This document shows positions 51,092-60,407 of a stretch of 64,000 nt of DNA, piece after piece. Source of the DNA: Hyphomonas sp. Mor2. Lineage in GTDB: Bacteria; Pseudomonadota; Alphaproteobacteria; Caulobacterales; Hyphomonadaceae. The notes beneath the pieces were generated by a model. The model worked only from the letters and a program-made list of their open reading frames with translations. It was not told where the DNA came from and did no database searches. A program made the position numbers and the translations under genes. The stretch is from assembly GCF_001854405.1 (NCBI RefSeq), contig NZ_CP017718.1, positions 1,674,001 through 1,738,000 of the forward strand. The letters are read 5' to 3'. Each line of letters begins with the position of its first letter. Within the stretch, counting starts at the first letter, position 1.

Positions 51092-53323
51092 ATGCTGACC
51101 AAGACCAAAACCATCGACTCAAACCAAGCGATCGAAGCCCGCATCACTGATTTGCTCGACCAAATGACCCTGGAAGAAAAGGTCGGTCAGCTGACCCAAT
51201 TTTCCGGCTTTTACGACGTCACGGGACCGGCACCTGAGGGCGAACGAAATGCGCAGAAACACGAGCTTCTGCAGCGCGGGATCATCGGGTCAATGTTGAA
51301 CGTGGTCGGGTATGACGACATTCACGCGTTTCAGACCTATGCGGTTGAAAACTCCAGGCTCGGCATCCCGATGCTGTTCGCCTATGACGTCATTCACGGT
51401 CAGAAGACCATGTTTCCCATCCCACTGGCCGAAGCGGCAAGCTGGGATTTGCCTCTGATCGAACAGAGCGCCAGGGTCGCCGCGGTCGAAGCTGCCGCGC
51501 AGGGACTCACCTGGACCTTCGCGCCGATGATTGACGTCACGCGGGACTCGCGATGGGGACGCGTCATGGAAGGCGCAGGCGAAGATCCGTTTCTGAACGC
51601 TGTGATCGCCGAGGCGCGGGTCAATGGCTTCCAGGGCGATGATCTGAGCGCAGAAGACACGGTTGCCTCAACCATCAAGCACTTCGCGGGCTATGGCTTT
51701 GCGGAATCGGGCAAGGAATACAATGCGGCGGAAGTCGGCACGGTGACGCTTCATAATGCCATCCTGCAGCCGTTTCGAGATGTCCTGAACGCGACCACCC
51801 CTCGATCGGTGATGAACGCATTCAATACGCTGAACGGGATCCCGGCAACCGGCGATACGGCCTTGCAACGCACGCTATTGAAGGAGGATTGGGGCTTTGA
51901 CGGCGTCGTCGTTTCAGACTGGCGTTCCGCCATCGAGATGATCGACCATGGATTTGCCGAAGACAGCCGCGACGCGGCTCGGCTCTCGATAGAAGCCGGT
52001 TGTGACGTGGATATGGAGGCCTATGTCTACCTCGATCATCTCGAGGAGCTGGTGACGTCCGGCGACGTGGACGAGGCATTGGTCGATGACGCCGTCCGCC
52101 GAGTGCTTCGTTTGAAAGTGGAGCTCGGCCTGTTTGACGATCCATATCGCTATCTCGACCGAGACCGTGAGCACGAGACGCTGCTTTCGGACGCGCATCT
52201 GGAGGCATCCCTGGACATGGCGCGCAAGTCAATTGTCCTCTTGAAGAATGACAATGGCGCGCTGCCCTTGCGCACGACCGATAAAGTGGCGCTGATCGGT
52301 GCGCTGGCGGCCGACAAGGATACGCCGCTCGGAAACTGGCGCGCTCATGCAGACGCCCACACGGCCATGTCCGTCATCGAAGGCTTTGATCAGGCGGGAT
52401 TGGACTATTCCTATTCGAAAGGCGTTGAGGTTCAGATCGGCGATGCCGGGTTCGAATATCCGGTGATCATCAACACGGACAATCGCGATGGCATCGACGC
52501 GGCCGTCGAAGCGGCGCGGCACGCTGACAAAGTTGTTCTTGTATTGGGCGAGACTGGACGCCAATCGGGCGAAGGCCGCAGCCGCACGGATCTTGGTTTG
52601 CCTGGATTGCAACAAGAGCTTCTGGAAGCGGTCCATGCCGTCAACCAGAACCTGGTCTTGGTGGTGATGAGTGGCCGCCCTCTCGTGCTCAGCTGGGCGG
52701 ATCAACACGTCCCGGCGATCGTGCAAGCCTGGCATCTCGGCCATCGCAGCGGCCAGGCGATTACGGACGTCCTGACGGGCGCCGAAAACCCGAGCGGTAA
52801 ATTGCCTATGTCCTTCCCACGAACGGTTGGTCAGCTGCCGCTCTATTACAATCACCTCAATACGGGTCGCCCGGACCGAAGAGAACAAGTCGTGTGGGCG
52901 CACTACTCAGATGTCGACAATAGCCCGCTTTACCCGTTCGGTTATGGCTTGAGCTATTCCAGATTTGTCTATTCAGACCTGAGCGCGACGGCTCAATCGG
53001 ATCATGTCTCGGTACAGGTCACGGTCCGCAATGAAAGCGAAGTTGACGGCGAAGAGGTGGTTCAGCTTTACATTCGCGACCGCGTGGCAAGCGTGGCGCG
53101 GCCCGTTCGCGAGCTCAAGGCGTTTGAGAAAATTACCGTGAAGGCCGGAACACAACAGGACGTGGAACTGAAGCTGTTTGCATCCGATCTTGGTTTTTAT
53201 GGCCCGGACGGCGAGTTCCGACTCGAACCTGGTGCCTTTGACATATTCGTCGGCGGTTCATCGCAGGCGACGCTGACAGATACGGTCCGGCTCGATTCAG
53301 AGCAGCTGAAATCGTTCGCATGA
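51092..53323 (+). CDS. GH3 beta-glucosidase (BglX-like)
   Basis: A 743-residue GH3 enzyme. The (beta/alpha)8 domain (about 15-350) has the nucleophile D276 in GVVVSDW; the second domain (about 365-600) and a fibronectin-type III C-terminal domain (about 630-725) are complete. No signal peptide is visible, so it is probably cytoplasmic, where it would cleave imported glucan oligomers to glucose. It lies between GH16 and the transporter in the same direction. Confidence 0.92.
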   Translation: MLTKTKTIDSNQAIEARITDLLDQMTLEEKVGQLTQFSGFYDVTGPAPEGERNAQKHELLQRGIIGSMLNVVGYDDIHAFQTYAVENSRLGIPMLFAYDVIHGQKTMFPIPLAEAASWDLPLIEQSARVAAVEAAAQGLTWTFAPMIDVTRDSRWGRVMEGAGEDPFLNAVIAEARVNGFQGDDLSAEDTVASTIKHFAGYGFAESGKEYNAAEVGTVTLHNAILQPFRDVLNATTPRSVMNAFNTLNGIPATGDTALQRTLLKEDWGFDGVVVSDWRSAIEMIDHGFAEDSRDAARLSIEAGCDVDMEAYVYLDHLEELVTSGDVDEALVDDAVRRVLRLKVELGLFDDPYRYLDRDREHETLLSDAHLEASLDMARKSIVLLKNDNGALPLRTTDKVALIGALAADKDTPLGNWRAHADAHTAMSVIEGFDQAGLDYSYSKGVEVQIGDAGFEYPVIINTDNRDGIDAAVEAARHADKVVLVLGETGRQSGEGRSRTDLGLPGLQQELLEAVHAVNQNLVLVVMSGRPLVLSWADQHVPAIVQAWHLGHRSGQAITDVLTGAENPSGKLPMSFPRTVGQLPLYYNHLNTGRPDRREQVVWAHYSDVDNSPLYPFGYGLSYSRFVYSDLSATAQSDHVSVQVTVRNESEVDGEEVVQLYIRDRVASVARPVRELKAFEKITVKAGTQQDVELKLFASDLGFYGPDGEFRLEPGAFDIFVGGSSQATLTDTVRLDSEQLKSFA

Positions 53324-53437
53324 TGGCCGATGGACCAAACACAAACCTTTGATGAAACAGGATAATTCGAAAACTCATGGCGCCACTCCATAGATAAGAA
53401 ATAGAGCGCCAAGCACGTAAAGTCTGGGAGGAAGAAC

Positions 53438-54829
53438 GTGGCAAACGTAACAGATGACAAACCGGCCTTCAGCGAGAAGCTGGGCTATGGCATGGGCGAT
53501 ACTGCGTCCAATATCGTCTTCCAGGGCGTCAATATTCTGCTGCTCTATTTCTATACGGACGTCATGGGTCTGGACCCCGCAACGGTCGCTCTGATTTTTG
53601 TCGGTGTTCGCATCTGGGATACGGTCAATGACCCGGTGATGGGGATCATCGCCGACCGTACGCAGACCAAGCACGGCAAGTATCGGCCTTATCTCTTATG
53701 GATGGCCATCCCGTTCGGGCTTGTGACCTTCATGACCTTTGCCGCTCCGAGCATGAGCGAACCGTTGAAAATCGCTTATGCGACGGCGACCTATCTCATC
53801 CTGATGATGGTCTACACGGCGATCAATGTCCCCTACTCGGCCTTGATGGGCGTGATGACGTCTAATTCCGAGCAGCGGACAATCCTGTCGAGCTACCGTT
53901 TCATCGGGGCCTTTACAGCCGGTCTCATCATCAGCATGGCCGCGCGTCCGCTCGTCTCTTTGTTTGGCGGCGGACAGGGCACGGAAGGCTTTGACGAAGC
54001 CCTCGGCTTCCGGTTGACCTTCCTGTTGCTTGCCTCGCTGGCGACGATCCTGTTCCTGATCACCTTCTTCACCACAAAGGAACGGGTGGCGCCGCCCAAG
54101 GTCCAGGATCAGAACATTCGCAAGGATGTCGAGGTGTTGCTCCAGAATCGGGCTTGGCTGGTCATGGCTGCCGCAGGTGTTCTGACGCTGTCCAATGTCG
54201 CCGTCCGCAACGCCGTCACGTTCCACTTCTTCAAGTATTATGTGGGCGATGATGGATCGCCCTTCTTCCTGTTCCTGGATCAGACCTCACTCTTCCTGAC
54301 CCTGGGCTCACTCGCCTTCATCGCGGGCCTGGTCTTCACCAAGACGCTGGCGCGAATGTTCGGCAAACGCAACGCCCTGATCGGACTCACCGTCCTGAAC
54401 GCGCTGACCATGATGGCCTTCTTCTTCATTCCGCCCGAGGCCTACTGGGTGATGGTTGGGGTCAATATTGTCGGCAGCATTCTGGCTGGACCGACGCCTG
54501 CGCTGGTCTGGTCCATGTATGCCGATGTGGCCGACTACGGCGAGTGGCGCTCCGGACGGCGCAGCACGGGTCTTGTGTTCTCGGCCGCCATGTTTGCGCA
54601 AAAAATGGGCCTGACCATTGGCGGAGCCGGCGCGGGCGCCCTGCTGAGCCTGATCGGCTTTGTCGCCAATCAGGAGCAATCGCCTGAGACGCTCGAAGGA
54701 TTGCGGATCATATTCAGCCTGGTTCCGGGGGCATTGGCACTGTCGAATGGGCTGGTGCTGCTGCTCTATCCGATCCGCGAGGAAACGGTAGAACAGATGG
54801 GACGGGAACTGGCCGCAAGCCGGGCCTGA
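53438..54829 (+). CDS. GPH/MFS-type sugar:cation symporter
   Basis: A 463-residue, twelve-helix transporter of the MelB/GPH type: FSEKLGYGMGDTASNIVFQGVN and VRIWDTVNDPVMGIIADRTQTKHGKYRPYLLW are characteristic. It starts at GTG with GGGAGGAAG nearby. It would bring oligosaccharides from the periplasm to the cytoplasmic GH3 and GH17 enzymes. It is the last gene of the operon, followed by a perfect hairpin. Confidence 0.92.
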   Translation: MANVTDDKPAFSEKLGYGMGDTASNIVFQGVNILLLYFYTDVMGLDPATVALIFVGVRIWDTVNDPVMGIIADRTQTKHGKYRPYLLWMAIPFGLVTFMTFAAPSMSEPLKIAYATATYLILMMVYTAINVPYSALMGVMTSNSEQRTILSSYRFIGAFTAGLIISMAARPLVSLFGGGQGTEGFDEALGFRLTFLLLASLATILFLITFFTTKERVAPPKVQDQNIRKDVEVLLQNRAWLVMAAAGVLTLSNVAVRNAVTFHFFKYYVGDDGSPFFLFLDQTSLFLTLGSLAFIAGLVFTKTLARMFGKRNALIGLTVLNALTMMAFFFIPPEAYWVMVGVNIVGSILAGPTPALVWSMYADVADYGEWRSGRRSTGLVFSAAMFAQKMGLTIGGAGAGALLSLIGFVANQEQSPETLEGLRIIFSLVPGALALSNGLVLLLYPIREETVEQMGRELAASRA

Positions 54830-54847
54830 TCTCCCTTCAATAGAGGC

Positions 54848-54873
54848 GTCTGCCAGTGTCCTTTCTGGCAGAC
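54848..54873 (+). terminator. Hairpin after the sugar symporter gene
   Basis: GTCTGCCAG and CTGGCAGAC form a perfect 9-bp stem with an 8-base loop, 19 bases after the stop codon. There is no clear T-run. Confidence 0.5.
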
Positions 54874-54979
54874 GAGATATGCAGATGCGAAAAGCTTTCA
54901 GGCTTTCGCGTTTGCATAATCGCATGTAAACGCCGCGCCAATTCGACATTCAATATCGAGTTTTCAGGAGCTAGAACAC

Positions 54980-55120
54980 ATGACCTTTGGATACGTTATG
55001 CCGATTACCCCACGCGAGATGCCATTCAAGCTCGACGTGATCGAAACCAGAAACCAGGCGACCGCAAACCCGAAACGCGCATCGCGTTTCGGAAAGGTTT
55101 TCGGCCGCAAGAAAGTCTGA
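54980..55120 (+). CDS. Small basic protein of 46 residues (predicted, unknown)
   Basis: A short frame with AGGAG nine bases before its ATG. The product begins MTFGYVMPITPREMPFKLDV and ends in a basic tail with RFGKVFGRKKV. No signal peptide or membrane helix. It lies between the symporter hairpin and a 12-bp inverted repeat shared with the convergent GH16 gene, so it has the context of a real small gene. I cannot name it. Confidence 0.45.
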   Translation: MTFGYVMPITPREMPFKLDVIETRNQATANPKRASRFGKVFGRKKV

Positions 55121-55125
55121 AATGG

Positions 55126-55154
55126 ATTGTCAGCGATCATACATCGCTGACAAT
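55126..55154. terminator. 12-bp inverted repeat between convergent genes
   Basis: ATTGTCAGCGAT and ATCGCTGACAAT form a perfect stem with a 5-base loop, starting 6 bases after the small gene stop and ending 4 bases before the GH16 stop. It probably serves as a bidirectional terminator, though neither side has a long T-run. Confidence 0.6.
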
Positions 55155-55158
55155 GCCC

Positions 55159-56031
55159 CTATTCGTCTTGCCAGACTTCGTGCTTGACCCAATCCACTTC
55201 CATTTCCCAGGTTTGGGTCATCGGCGAGTCATTGATCTTGGCAAAATTCAGAACCGCAAACATCGGTTCGGCAATGCTCGGGCCCAGACCGACATTGCGA
55301 TATACCTCTTCGCCATTTAGTCGATAGACGAGATCGTCGCCGAGCCATTCCACAGCGTACTCATTGTACTCGCCAAGCGGCGCGGCCTGGACCAACATCA
55401 TGGATTGCCAGTCTCCGCCTCCGCAGAAACCGAGATCCTCGATCGCCCGAGCCGCGTAATGATCGGGACCGCCATCGCTGTGATGTTCGAAAATATCAAT
55501 CTCACCGGACCCCGGCATCGGCCAGCAAACGGTTTCGTCGGCTTCCTCGACCGGCGGCTCATTGTTCAGAGCGCCGAGGAGCCACCAGGCCGGAAACATC
55601 CCTGACTGGCCGCTATCGGGAACGCGCAGTCGTGCGGTCCAGCGTCCTTGCGCAAACTCCTTGCGATTCTTCGAGGCGATCCGCCCGGCGACATATTGCG
55701 TGTCGGGGTGTTGTTCGCCGAACTTGTCCATATTATCGCAGGGCTGTTTCTCGCCCAGATCGACGACTCTCAGCTTAAGCGTGCCGTCACTGACTTCGCG
55801 TGTCCCAAACGCATTGTCGCGCAAATAACACTGATCTTCCTCATTCACCCAGAGAATCTGATCCTGCCAGTTGTCCTCGTCAAAAGTGTCGAAGTCATCA
55901 AAGAAATCGACGACCCAGCCACTTGAGACCTCGCTGTTCGATTCATCGCCGTCGGCCACCGTCGCAGCGTTGCAACCAGCCAGCAGTGCGATTGTAGTAA
56001 CACACCCAAACAGGGTTTTGACACGGGCCAT
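55159..56031 (-). CDS. GH16 endo-beta-glucanase lipoprotein (second)
   Basis: A 290-residue lipoprotein: lipobox LLAGC with Cys20. The catalytic motif SGEIDIFEHH (E177, D179, E182) is the ExDxxE form of GH16 laminarinases, unlike the ExDxE form in the other GH16 protein of the locus, so the two may prefer different linkages. GAGAGAAG precedes the ATG. It is separate from the main operon but belongs to the locus by function. Confidence 0.9.
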   Translation of the reverse strand: MARVKTLFGCVTTIALLAGCNAATVADGDESNSEVSSGWVVDFFDDFDTFDEDNWQDQILWVNEEDQCYLRDNAFGTREVSDGTLKLRVVDLGEKQPCDNMDKFGEQHPDTQYVAGRIASKNRKEFAQGRWTARLRVPDSGQSGMFPAWWLLGALNNEPPVEEADETVCWPMPGSGEIDIFEHHSDGGPDHYAARAIEDLGFCGGGDWQSMMLVQAAPLGEYNEYAVEWLGDDLVYRLNGEEVYRNVGLGPSIAEPMFAVLNFAKINDSPMTQTWEMEVDWVKHEVWQDE

Positions 56032-56221
56032 CTTCTCTCTCGCTTCTGATTGAATCCTATATGGATTTCTAACCAGTTCCGACCAGCCTGTCGAACCGTG
56101 ATCGGTCGGATTCTTAGGGAAAAACGTCTTTCACGACAAATCGGAAAAATCCCAGCGCTTCAGGCCATGAGTGCCAGGGCTGATCATGAGCGTAACAACC
56201 GCTCAGATGCGGAGAGCGTCC

Positions 56222-56872
56222 TCACTCAGCCGCAGATTTTGTCCGCGAGGGCGTTCGAATTTTTCCAGAGCGCGCACGCGCTGTTGCCCGTTCAAGACTG
56301 CCCATCACCATCGCGGTCAAAATGTCTTCGATGAAGTCCAGATCACCGTCCGATTGCTCAAGATAAGCCCCGGCGGCGTCGGACAGGCCCAGTCCGACCT
56401 CCACGACCGCCGCTGCGACCTCGGAATCGACTCCGTACTCGTCCCGCACGCGTTTTGCGAGGTAAGATTTGTATTGCTCCTGGAACTTCGTATCGAGCTC
56501 TTCAAGCACATCTGCCACTTCCGGTTCGAGCATGAGCTGCTGAATGACAATGCCAAATTCCTGGACGTATTCGAGCATCTTCCGAGAGCTCGCGCGGACC
56601 AGTTCCTCCAGCGGTCCTGCTGTCGAGGCGAGGATGCCGCTTTCCCGATGGAATCGTTGCACTTCGCGCAAGAGCAGGCTTTTCAGCAATTCGATCCGAT
56701 TGGGGAAATAGACATAGACCAGCGGCTTCGAAATGCCGGCCTCTCGCCCGAGCCGATCCATGTTCACAGCCGAGACGCCGTTCTCTCGGATCATTGCTGC
56801 CGCGACATCAAGAATTTGTTCCTTGCGCTCTTCAGGCGCGAGTCTTTTTCGTTTCGGAGCTGGGTTGGCCAT
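56222..56872 (-). CDS. TetR-family transcriptional regulator
   Basis: A 216-residue repressor. The helix-turn-helix lies at about residues 16-63 (ILDVAAAMIRENGVSAVNMDRLGREAGISKPLVYVYFPNR); the all-helical ligand domain follows. It is divergent from the SDR, acyl-CoA ligase, PhyH, aldo-keto reductase run, whose 130-base upstream region contains a motif shared with the TonB receptor at 61.6 kb. It is the natural candidate repressor, with an acyl-CoA or free acid as effector (inference). Confidence 0.9.
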   Translation of the reverse strand: MANPAPKRKRLAPEERKEQILDVAAAMIRENGVSAVNMDRLGREAGISKPLVYVYFPNRIELLKSLLLREVQRFHRESGILASTAGPLEELVRASSRKMLEYVQEFGIVIQQLMLEPEVADVLEELDTKFQEQYKSYLAKRVRDEYGVDSEVAAAVVEVGLGLSDAAGAYLEQSDGDLDFIEDILTAMVMGSLERATARARSGKIRTPSRTKSAAE

Positions 56873-56934
56873 GGTCTTCTATTATAAATTTGATTGCGGG
56901 CTTACAATAACTGGTTTCTCTTACAGCACAAGAC

Positions 56935-56958
56935 ATTATTGACGGTTTAAATAATTAC
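56935..56958. promoter_or_regulatory. Shared 24-bp motif upstream of the SDR operon
   Basis: ATTATTGAC-N2-TTT-N2-ATAATT, with ATTAT and ATAAT as inverted arms around an 11-base centre, 45-68 bases before the SDR start. Closely similar to 61493-61516 before the second TonB receptor. It probably binds the divergent TetR regulator. Confidence 0.45.
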
Positions 56959-57002
56959 CTTCAGTTTCTCCATCTGGGTCAGTCACAGCTCTGGAGGCGA
57001 GG

Positions 57003-57776
57003 ATGGATCAATCAACATCAAGGACGATTTTCATCACTGGTGCGGCGCGCGGTATCGGCCTGGCAACAGCCAAACGGTTCATGCAAGATGACTTTAGAAT
57101 TTCGGCGTTTGATCTCCCCGGCTCTGACTTCTCTGACCTGGAAGCCGCAGCTGAGGTTGCAGGGTGTCCGGTCGAGATCATTCACGGCGACGTATCCGTT
57201 CCTGCGGATTGGACCCATGCGCTGGAACAATCGCTACGGGCGTTTGGAGCAATAGACGTCTTGTTCAACAATGCCGGGATCTCCGGCCCAAACCACAGCG
57301 CCACAAAGCTCGACATAGAAACCTTTGATCAGGTCATGGCTGTGAATGTGCGCGGTGTGTTTCTCGGTCTGAAAATCATTGGCAGCCATATGAAACAACG
57401 GCGAAGCGGGGTCATCATCAACACATCTTCGATCTCAGGCGAACGGGGGGGCGGCGACGTATTCGCATATACGGCAAGCAAGCATGCGGTAAACGGAATG
57501 ACAAAATCCGCCGCCGTTTCGCTGGCCCGGCACAACGTCCGTGTCCTGGCCGTCTGCCCCTCTCCGACCGGCACGGAGATGATGTTTGCGCTGGAGAGGT
57601 CTCTGGCGCCAGACCACCCTGAATCGGCCCGGGAAGGTCTATCCTCCAATATTCCCATGCGCCGATACGGACGCCCGGAAGAGATTGCAAATGTCGTTAG
57701 ATTTCTGGCGGATAATGAAGCTTCCTACATGACCGGCGCCCTCGTTCCCGTCGATGGCGGTTCGCTCGCCGATTAG
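57003..57776 (+). CDS. Short-chain dehydrogenase/reductase
   Basis: A 257-residue classical SDR. TGAARGIG (12-19) binds NAD(P), NNAG (near 90) and S-x12-YTASK (Tyr near 157) form the active site, and the C-terminus has the PVDGGSLAD end. GGAGG precedes the ATG. It opens a run with an acyl-CoA ligase, a PhyH-type oxygenase and an aldo-keto reductase, consistent with oxidising a secondary alcohol during breakdown of a small organic compound. The substrate is unknown. Confidence 0.92.
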   Translation: MDQSTSRTIFITGAARGIGLATAKRFMQDDFRISAFDLPGSDFSDLEAAAEVAGCPVEIIHGDVSVPADWTHALEQSLRAFGAIDVLFNNAGISGPNHSATKLDIETFDQVMAVNVRGVFLGLKIIGSHMKQRRSGVIINTSSISGERGGGDVFAYTASKHAVNGMTKSAAVSLARHNVRVLAVCPSPTGTEMMFALERSLAPDHPESAREGLSSNIPMRRYGRPEEIANVVRFLADNEASYMTGALVPVDGGSLAD

Positions 57777-57854
57777 GGGGGCATCGCCTTTTCAAATTGA
57801 AGCCTTGTCGTCTGCGCACTTCCTTATTATAAGAAACGTCATCAAGGAATCTCC

Positions 57855-59396
57855 ATGGACGATCTTATTCAATCCGGAATGCTGAGCGCGCTGTATGCAG
57901 CGCGGAAACCTGATCAGGTGGCGGTCACGGATTACCGAACGTCGCGTACGTTTCTGGAATTGCATGAAAATGCCAATCGACTAGCGAACGCATTCACCGC
58001 AAGCGGAATACAGGCTGGCGACAGTGTCGCCCTGATCTGCGGAAACCGCGTCGAGTTTGTTGAATCCCTCCTGGCCAGCCTCCGTACCGGGGTGCGTCTC
58101 ACTCCGGTGAACTGGCACCTCAGTCAAGACGAAGCGCTCTACATCGTTTCAGATTGCGATGCCAAGCTGGTCATCGCCGAGCAGGCCATCCTGGAGTCCT
58201 GGAAGATCGAGCGAATTGACGACGTGGACGGAATTTCGATCGACGGCGCGATCGGTGAATTTCGCGACTACCAATCAACGCTAGCTGAAGCCCGATCCGA
58301 CGACCCAATGACCGCGCAGCACGGCACAGTCATGCTCTACACGTCCGGCACCACGGGAAAGCCGAAGGGCGTATATCGCAAGGGTCCGACGCCAGTGCCC
58401 CCGCAGCTCTCTGATACGCTCGCAGATTTCAATCCAGAGTCCGACGCCCAGCTTGTCTGCGGACCGATGTATCATGCTGCGCCGCTCTTGTTCGATGTCG
58501 CGTGGCCATTGGCGTCTGGCGTGCGGTTGCACCTGCTGGAGCGCTGGGACAGCCACAAAGTGCTGGACATGATCAGCACGCATAAGATCACTCATGCGCA
58601 CATGGTTCCGATCATGTTTCAGCGCTTGTTGGCCCTGCCGGATGGCATACGGCACGCGGCCGATCTCAGTTCGCTGAAAAAGATCTATCACGGCGCAGCC
58701 CCGTGCCCGGCGGCGGTGAAGCGCGCCATGATCGATTGGGTCGGTCCGATCATTTACGAGTATTATGCCGGGTCCGAAGGCGGCGCCGGTTTTTTGATTT
58801 CATCAGCGGAATGGCTCGACAAACCCGGTAGCGTCGGGCGCGTGCCGAACCCGGATGCCGTCATGCTTCTGGACGCTGCGGGTCAGCCGGTGGCGCCGGG
58901 CGCGGAGGGTGAAATCTATCATCGCATCAATCCGGATGACCCGTTTGAATATTACAAGGCGCCCGAGAAAACGGCCGACAAGATCAAGCAAGGCTACTTC
59001 ACCCTTGGCGATGTCGGGCGCGTCGACGCAGATGGATATCTGTTCCTCACCGGCCGTTCCGCCGAGTGTATCATCTCGGGCGGCGTAAACATCTATCCGG
59101 CCGAGATTGATGAAGTCATTGCCGCACATCCACTTGTCGCCGACGTTTGCGTCATTGGCGCCCCAAATCCTGAATGGGGCGAAGAGGTTCGCGCTGTGGT
59201 GCAACTGGCCGACGGCGCCACCGGAAATTCAGACACCGAGGCCAGTATCCTCGCGCATACACGCGAGACGCTTTCAGGCTTCAAGGTCCCGAAGAAAATC
59301 GACTTTGTCGGAGAATTACCCCGGCTCCCCAGCGGCAAAGTTCCGCGGGCGCGTGTCCGCGCGCGCTACTGGCAGGATCAGGCCACACAGATTTGA
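57855..59396 (+). CDS. Acyl-CoA synthetase (AMP-forming)
   Basis: A 513-residue ANL-superfamily ligase. The P-loop motif LYTSGTTGKPKGV is at about 158-170; YEYYAGSEGG (A5) and YLFLTGRSAECIISGGVNIYPAEIDEVI (A7-A8), plus PRLPSGKVPR with the catalytic lysine, are in order. It activates a carboxylic acid to its CoA ester; the residues do not tell which. It follows the SDR by 78 bases. Confidence 0.92.
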   Translation: MDDLIQSGMLSALYAARKPDQVAVTDYRTSRTFLELHENANRLANAFTASGIQAGDSVALICGNRVEFVESLLASLRTGVRLTPVNWHLSQDEALYIVSDCDAKLVIAEQAILESWKIERIDDVDGISIDGAIGEFRDYQSTLAEARSDDPMTAQHGTVMLYTSGTTGKPKGVYRKGPTPVPPQLSDTLADFNPESDAQLVCGPMYHAAPLLFDVAWPLASGVRLHLLERWDSHKVLDMISTHKITHAHMVPIMFQRLLALPDGIRHAADLSSLKKIYHGAAPCPAAVKRAMIDWVGPIIYEYYAGSEGGAGFLISSAEWLDKPGSVGRVPNPDAVMLLDAAGQPVAPGAEGEIYHRINPDDPFEYYKAPEKTADKIKQGYFTLGDVGRVDADGYLFLTGRSAECIISGGVNIYPAEIDEVIAAHPLVADVCVIGAPNPEWGEEVRAVVQLADGATGNSDTEASILAHTRETLSGFKVPKKIDFVGELPRLPSGKVPRARVRARYWQDQATQI

Positions 59397-59423
59397 ACCA
59401 AGAACACAAAAGAGGCGAGAGAG

Positions 59424-60386
59424 ATGACAGGTATGAGCAACGATATCGGGTGGAAAAACACCCCGAAAACCGACCCGGAAGTCATAGCACTGCGTGAACA
59501 CCTTCTCGAAAATAACGGCATCAAGGACCTCGAAATTTATACGCCGAAGGACATGGATGCCATTGTATCGGCTTTCGATCGCGATGGGTTTGTCCTGGTT
59601 GGAGATATCCTCAATGATGAGCAGATCGAGATTCTCGCGTCCGGCTGCAACAAGGTCATTCAGGAGATCTTGTCACTGGATGATGATGGCAGTGGCAACC
59701 GGGGGTCTCATCGCTATTCCTTTGGCGGCTCCAGCAAGACGCGCAGTCAACTTCATGAACCGGCCTGGCAGATGATGCTGAACGTCAAGACGGTGACCGA
59801 CATTGTCAGTGCGATCTTCAGGTCAGACAATTACATCCTGCGCGCGGCGAGTGGCGACTTTTGCCTCCCCGGCGCAACTGAGTATCAGCCACTCCATTCA
59901 GATGTGCGCGATTGGGCCGACGCCAAGAAGTCACCATTCAGCTCCTTTCAGGACCCTCGCGGAATCTTGTCCATCAAAGACCTGCCCTGCCCTTATGTGT
60001 GTGTGAACTTCCTGCCACAGGATATCACCCCCTTGAACGGACCGACCCGTCAAATCCCGGGCACGCAGAACTCACGCGCGAAGATTCCTACCCTGGACGA
60101 GGAACCGGAATGGATGCGTCTCAGCACGGTCTGCCCTGCGCCGGCCGGCACAATCATGATCCGAGACGTTCGCGCCTGGCATGGCGGCACGCCAAACCTC
60201 ACCGATCAGGTTCGAGCGATTCCAAACCTCGAATTCTATGCGCCCTGGTTCCGCGAACCGATTGTTCCGGGCATATCCTATGACGATTATAATCGCCTGT
60301 CCGAACGCGCGCAGCAATTGGCACAGTTCAGCGTGCTGGACTCTGGCAAGTCGCTTGAGACAGGCGCCGTTCTATATGCCAAATAG
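59424..60386 (+). CDS. Phytanoyl-CoA dioxygenase (PhyH)-family oxygenase
   Basis: A 320-residue Fe(II)/2-oxoglutarate oxygenase. The iron ligands are HSD in PLHSDVRDW (HxD) and the distal His in VRAWHGGTPNLT, with Arg in TDQVRAIPNLEFY to hold 2-oxoglutarate. A hydroxylation or ether-removal step on an acyl or ring substrate is likely. It lies 28 bases after the acyl-CoA ligase and 22 bases before the aldo-keto reductase in one operon. Confidence 0.88.
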   Translation: MTGMSNDIGWKNTPKTDPEVIALREHLLENNGIKDLEIYTPKDMDAIVSAFDRDGFVLVGDILNDEQIEILASGCNKVIQEILSLDDDGSGNRGSHRYSFGGSSKTRSQLHEPAWQMMLNVKTVTDIVSAIFRSDNYILRAASGDFCLPGATEYQPLHSDVRDWADAKKSPFSSFQDPRGILSIKDLPCPYVCVNFLPQDITPLNGPTRQIPGTQNSRAKIPTLDEEPEWMRLSTVCPAPAGTIMIRDVRAWHGGTPNLTDQVRAIPNLEFYAPWFREPIVPGISYDDYNRLSERAQQLAQFSVLDSGKSLETGAVLYAK

Positions 60387-60407
60387 CAGCGCACAAGGAG
60401 GCCAGAA

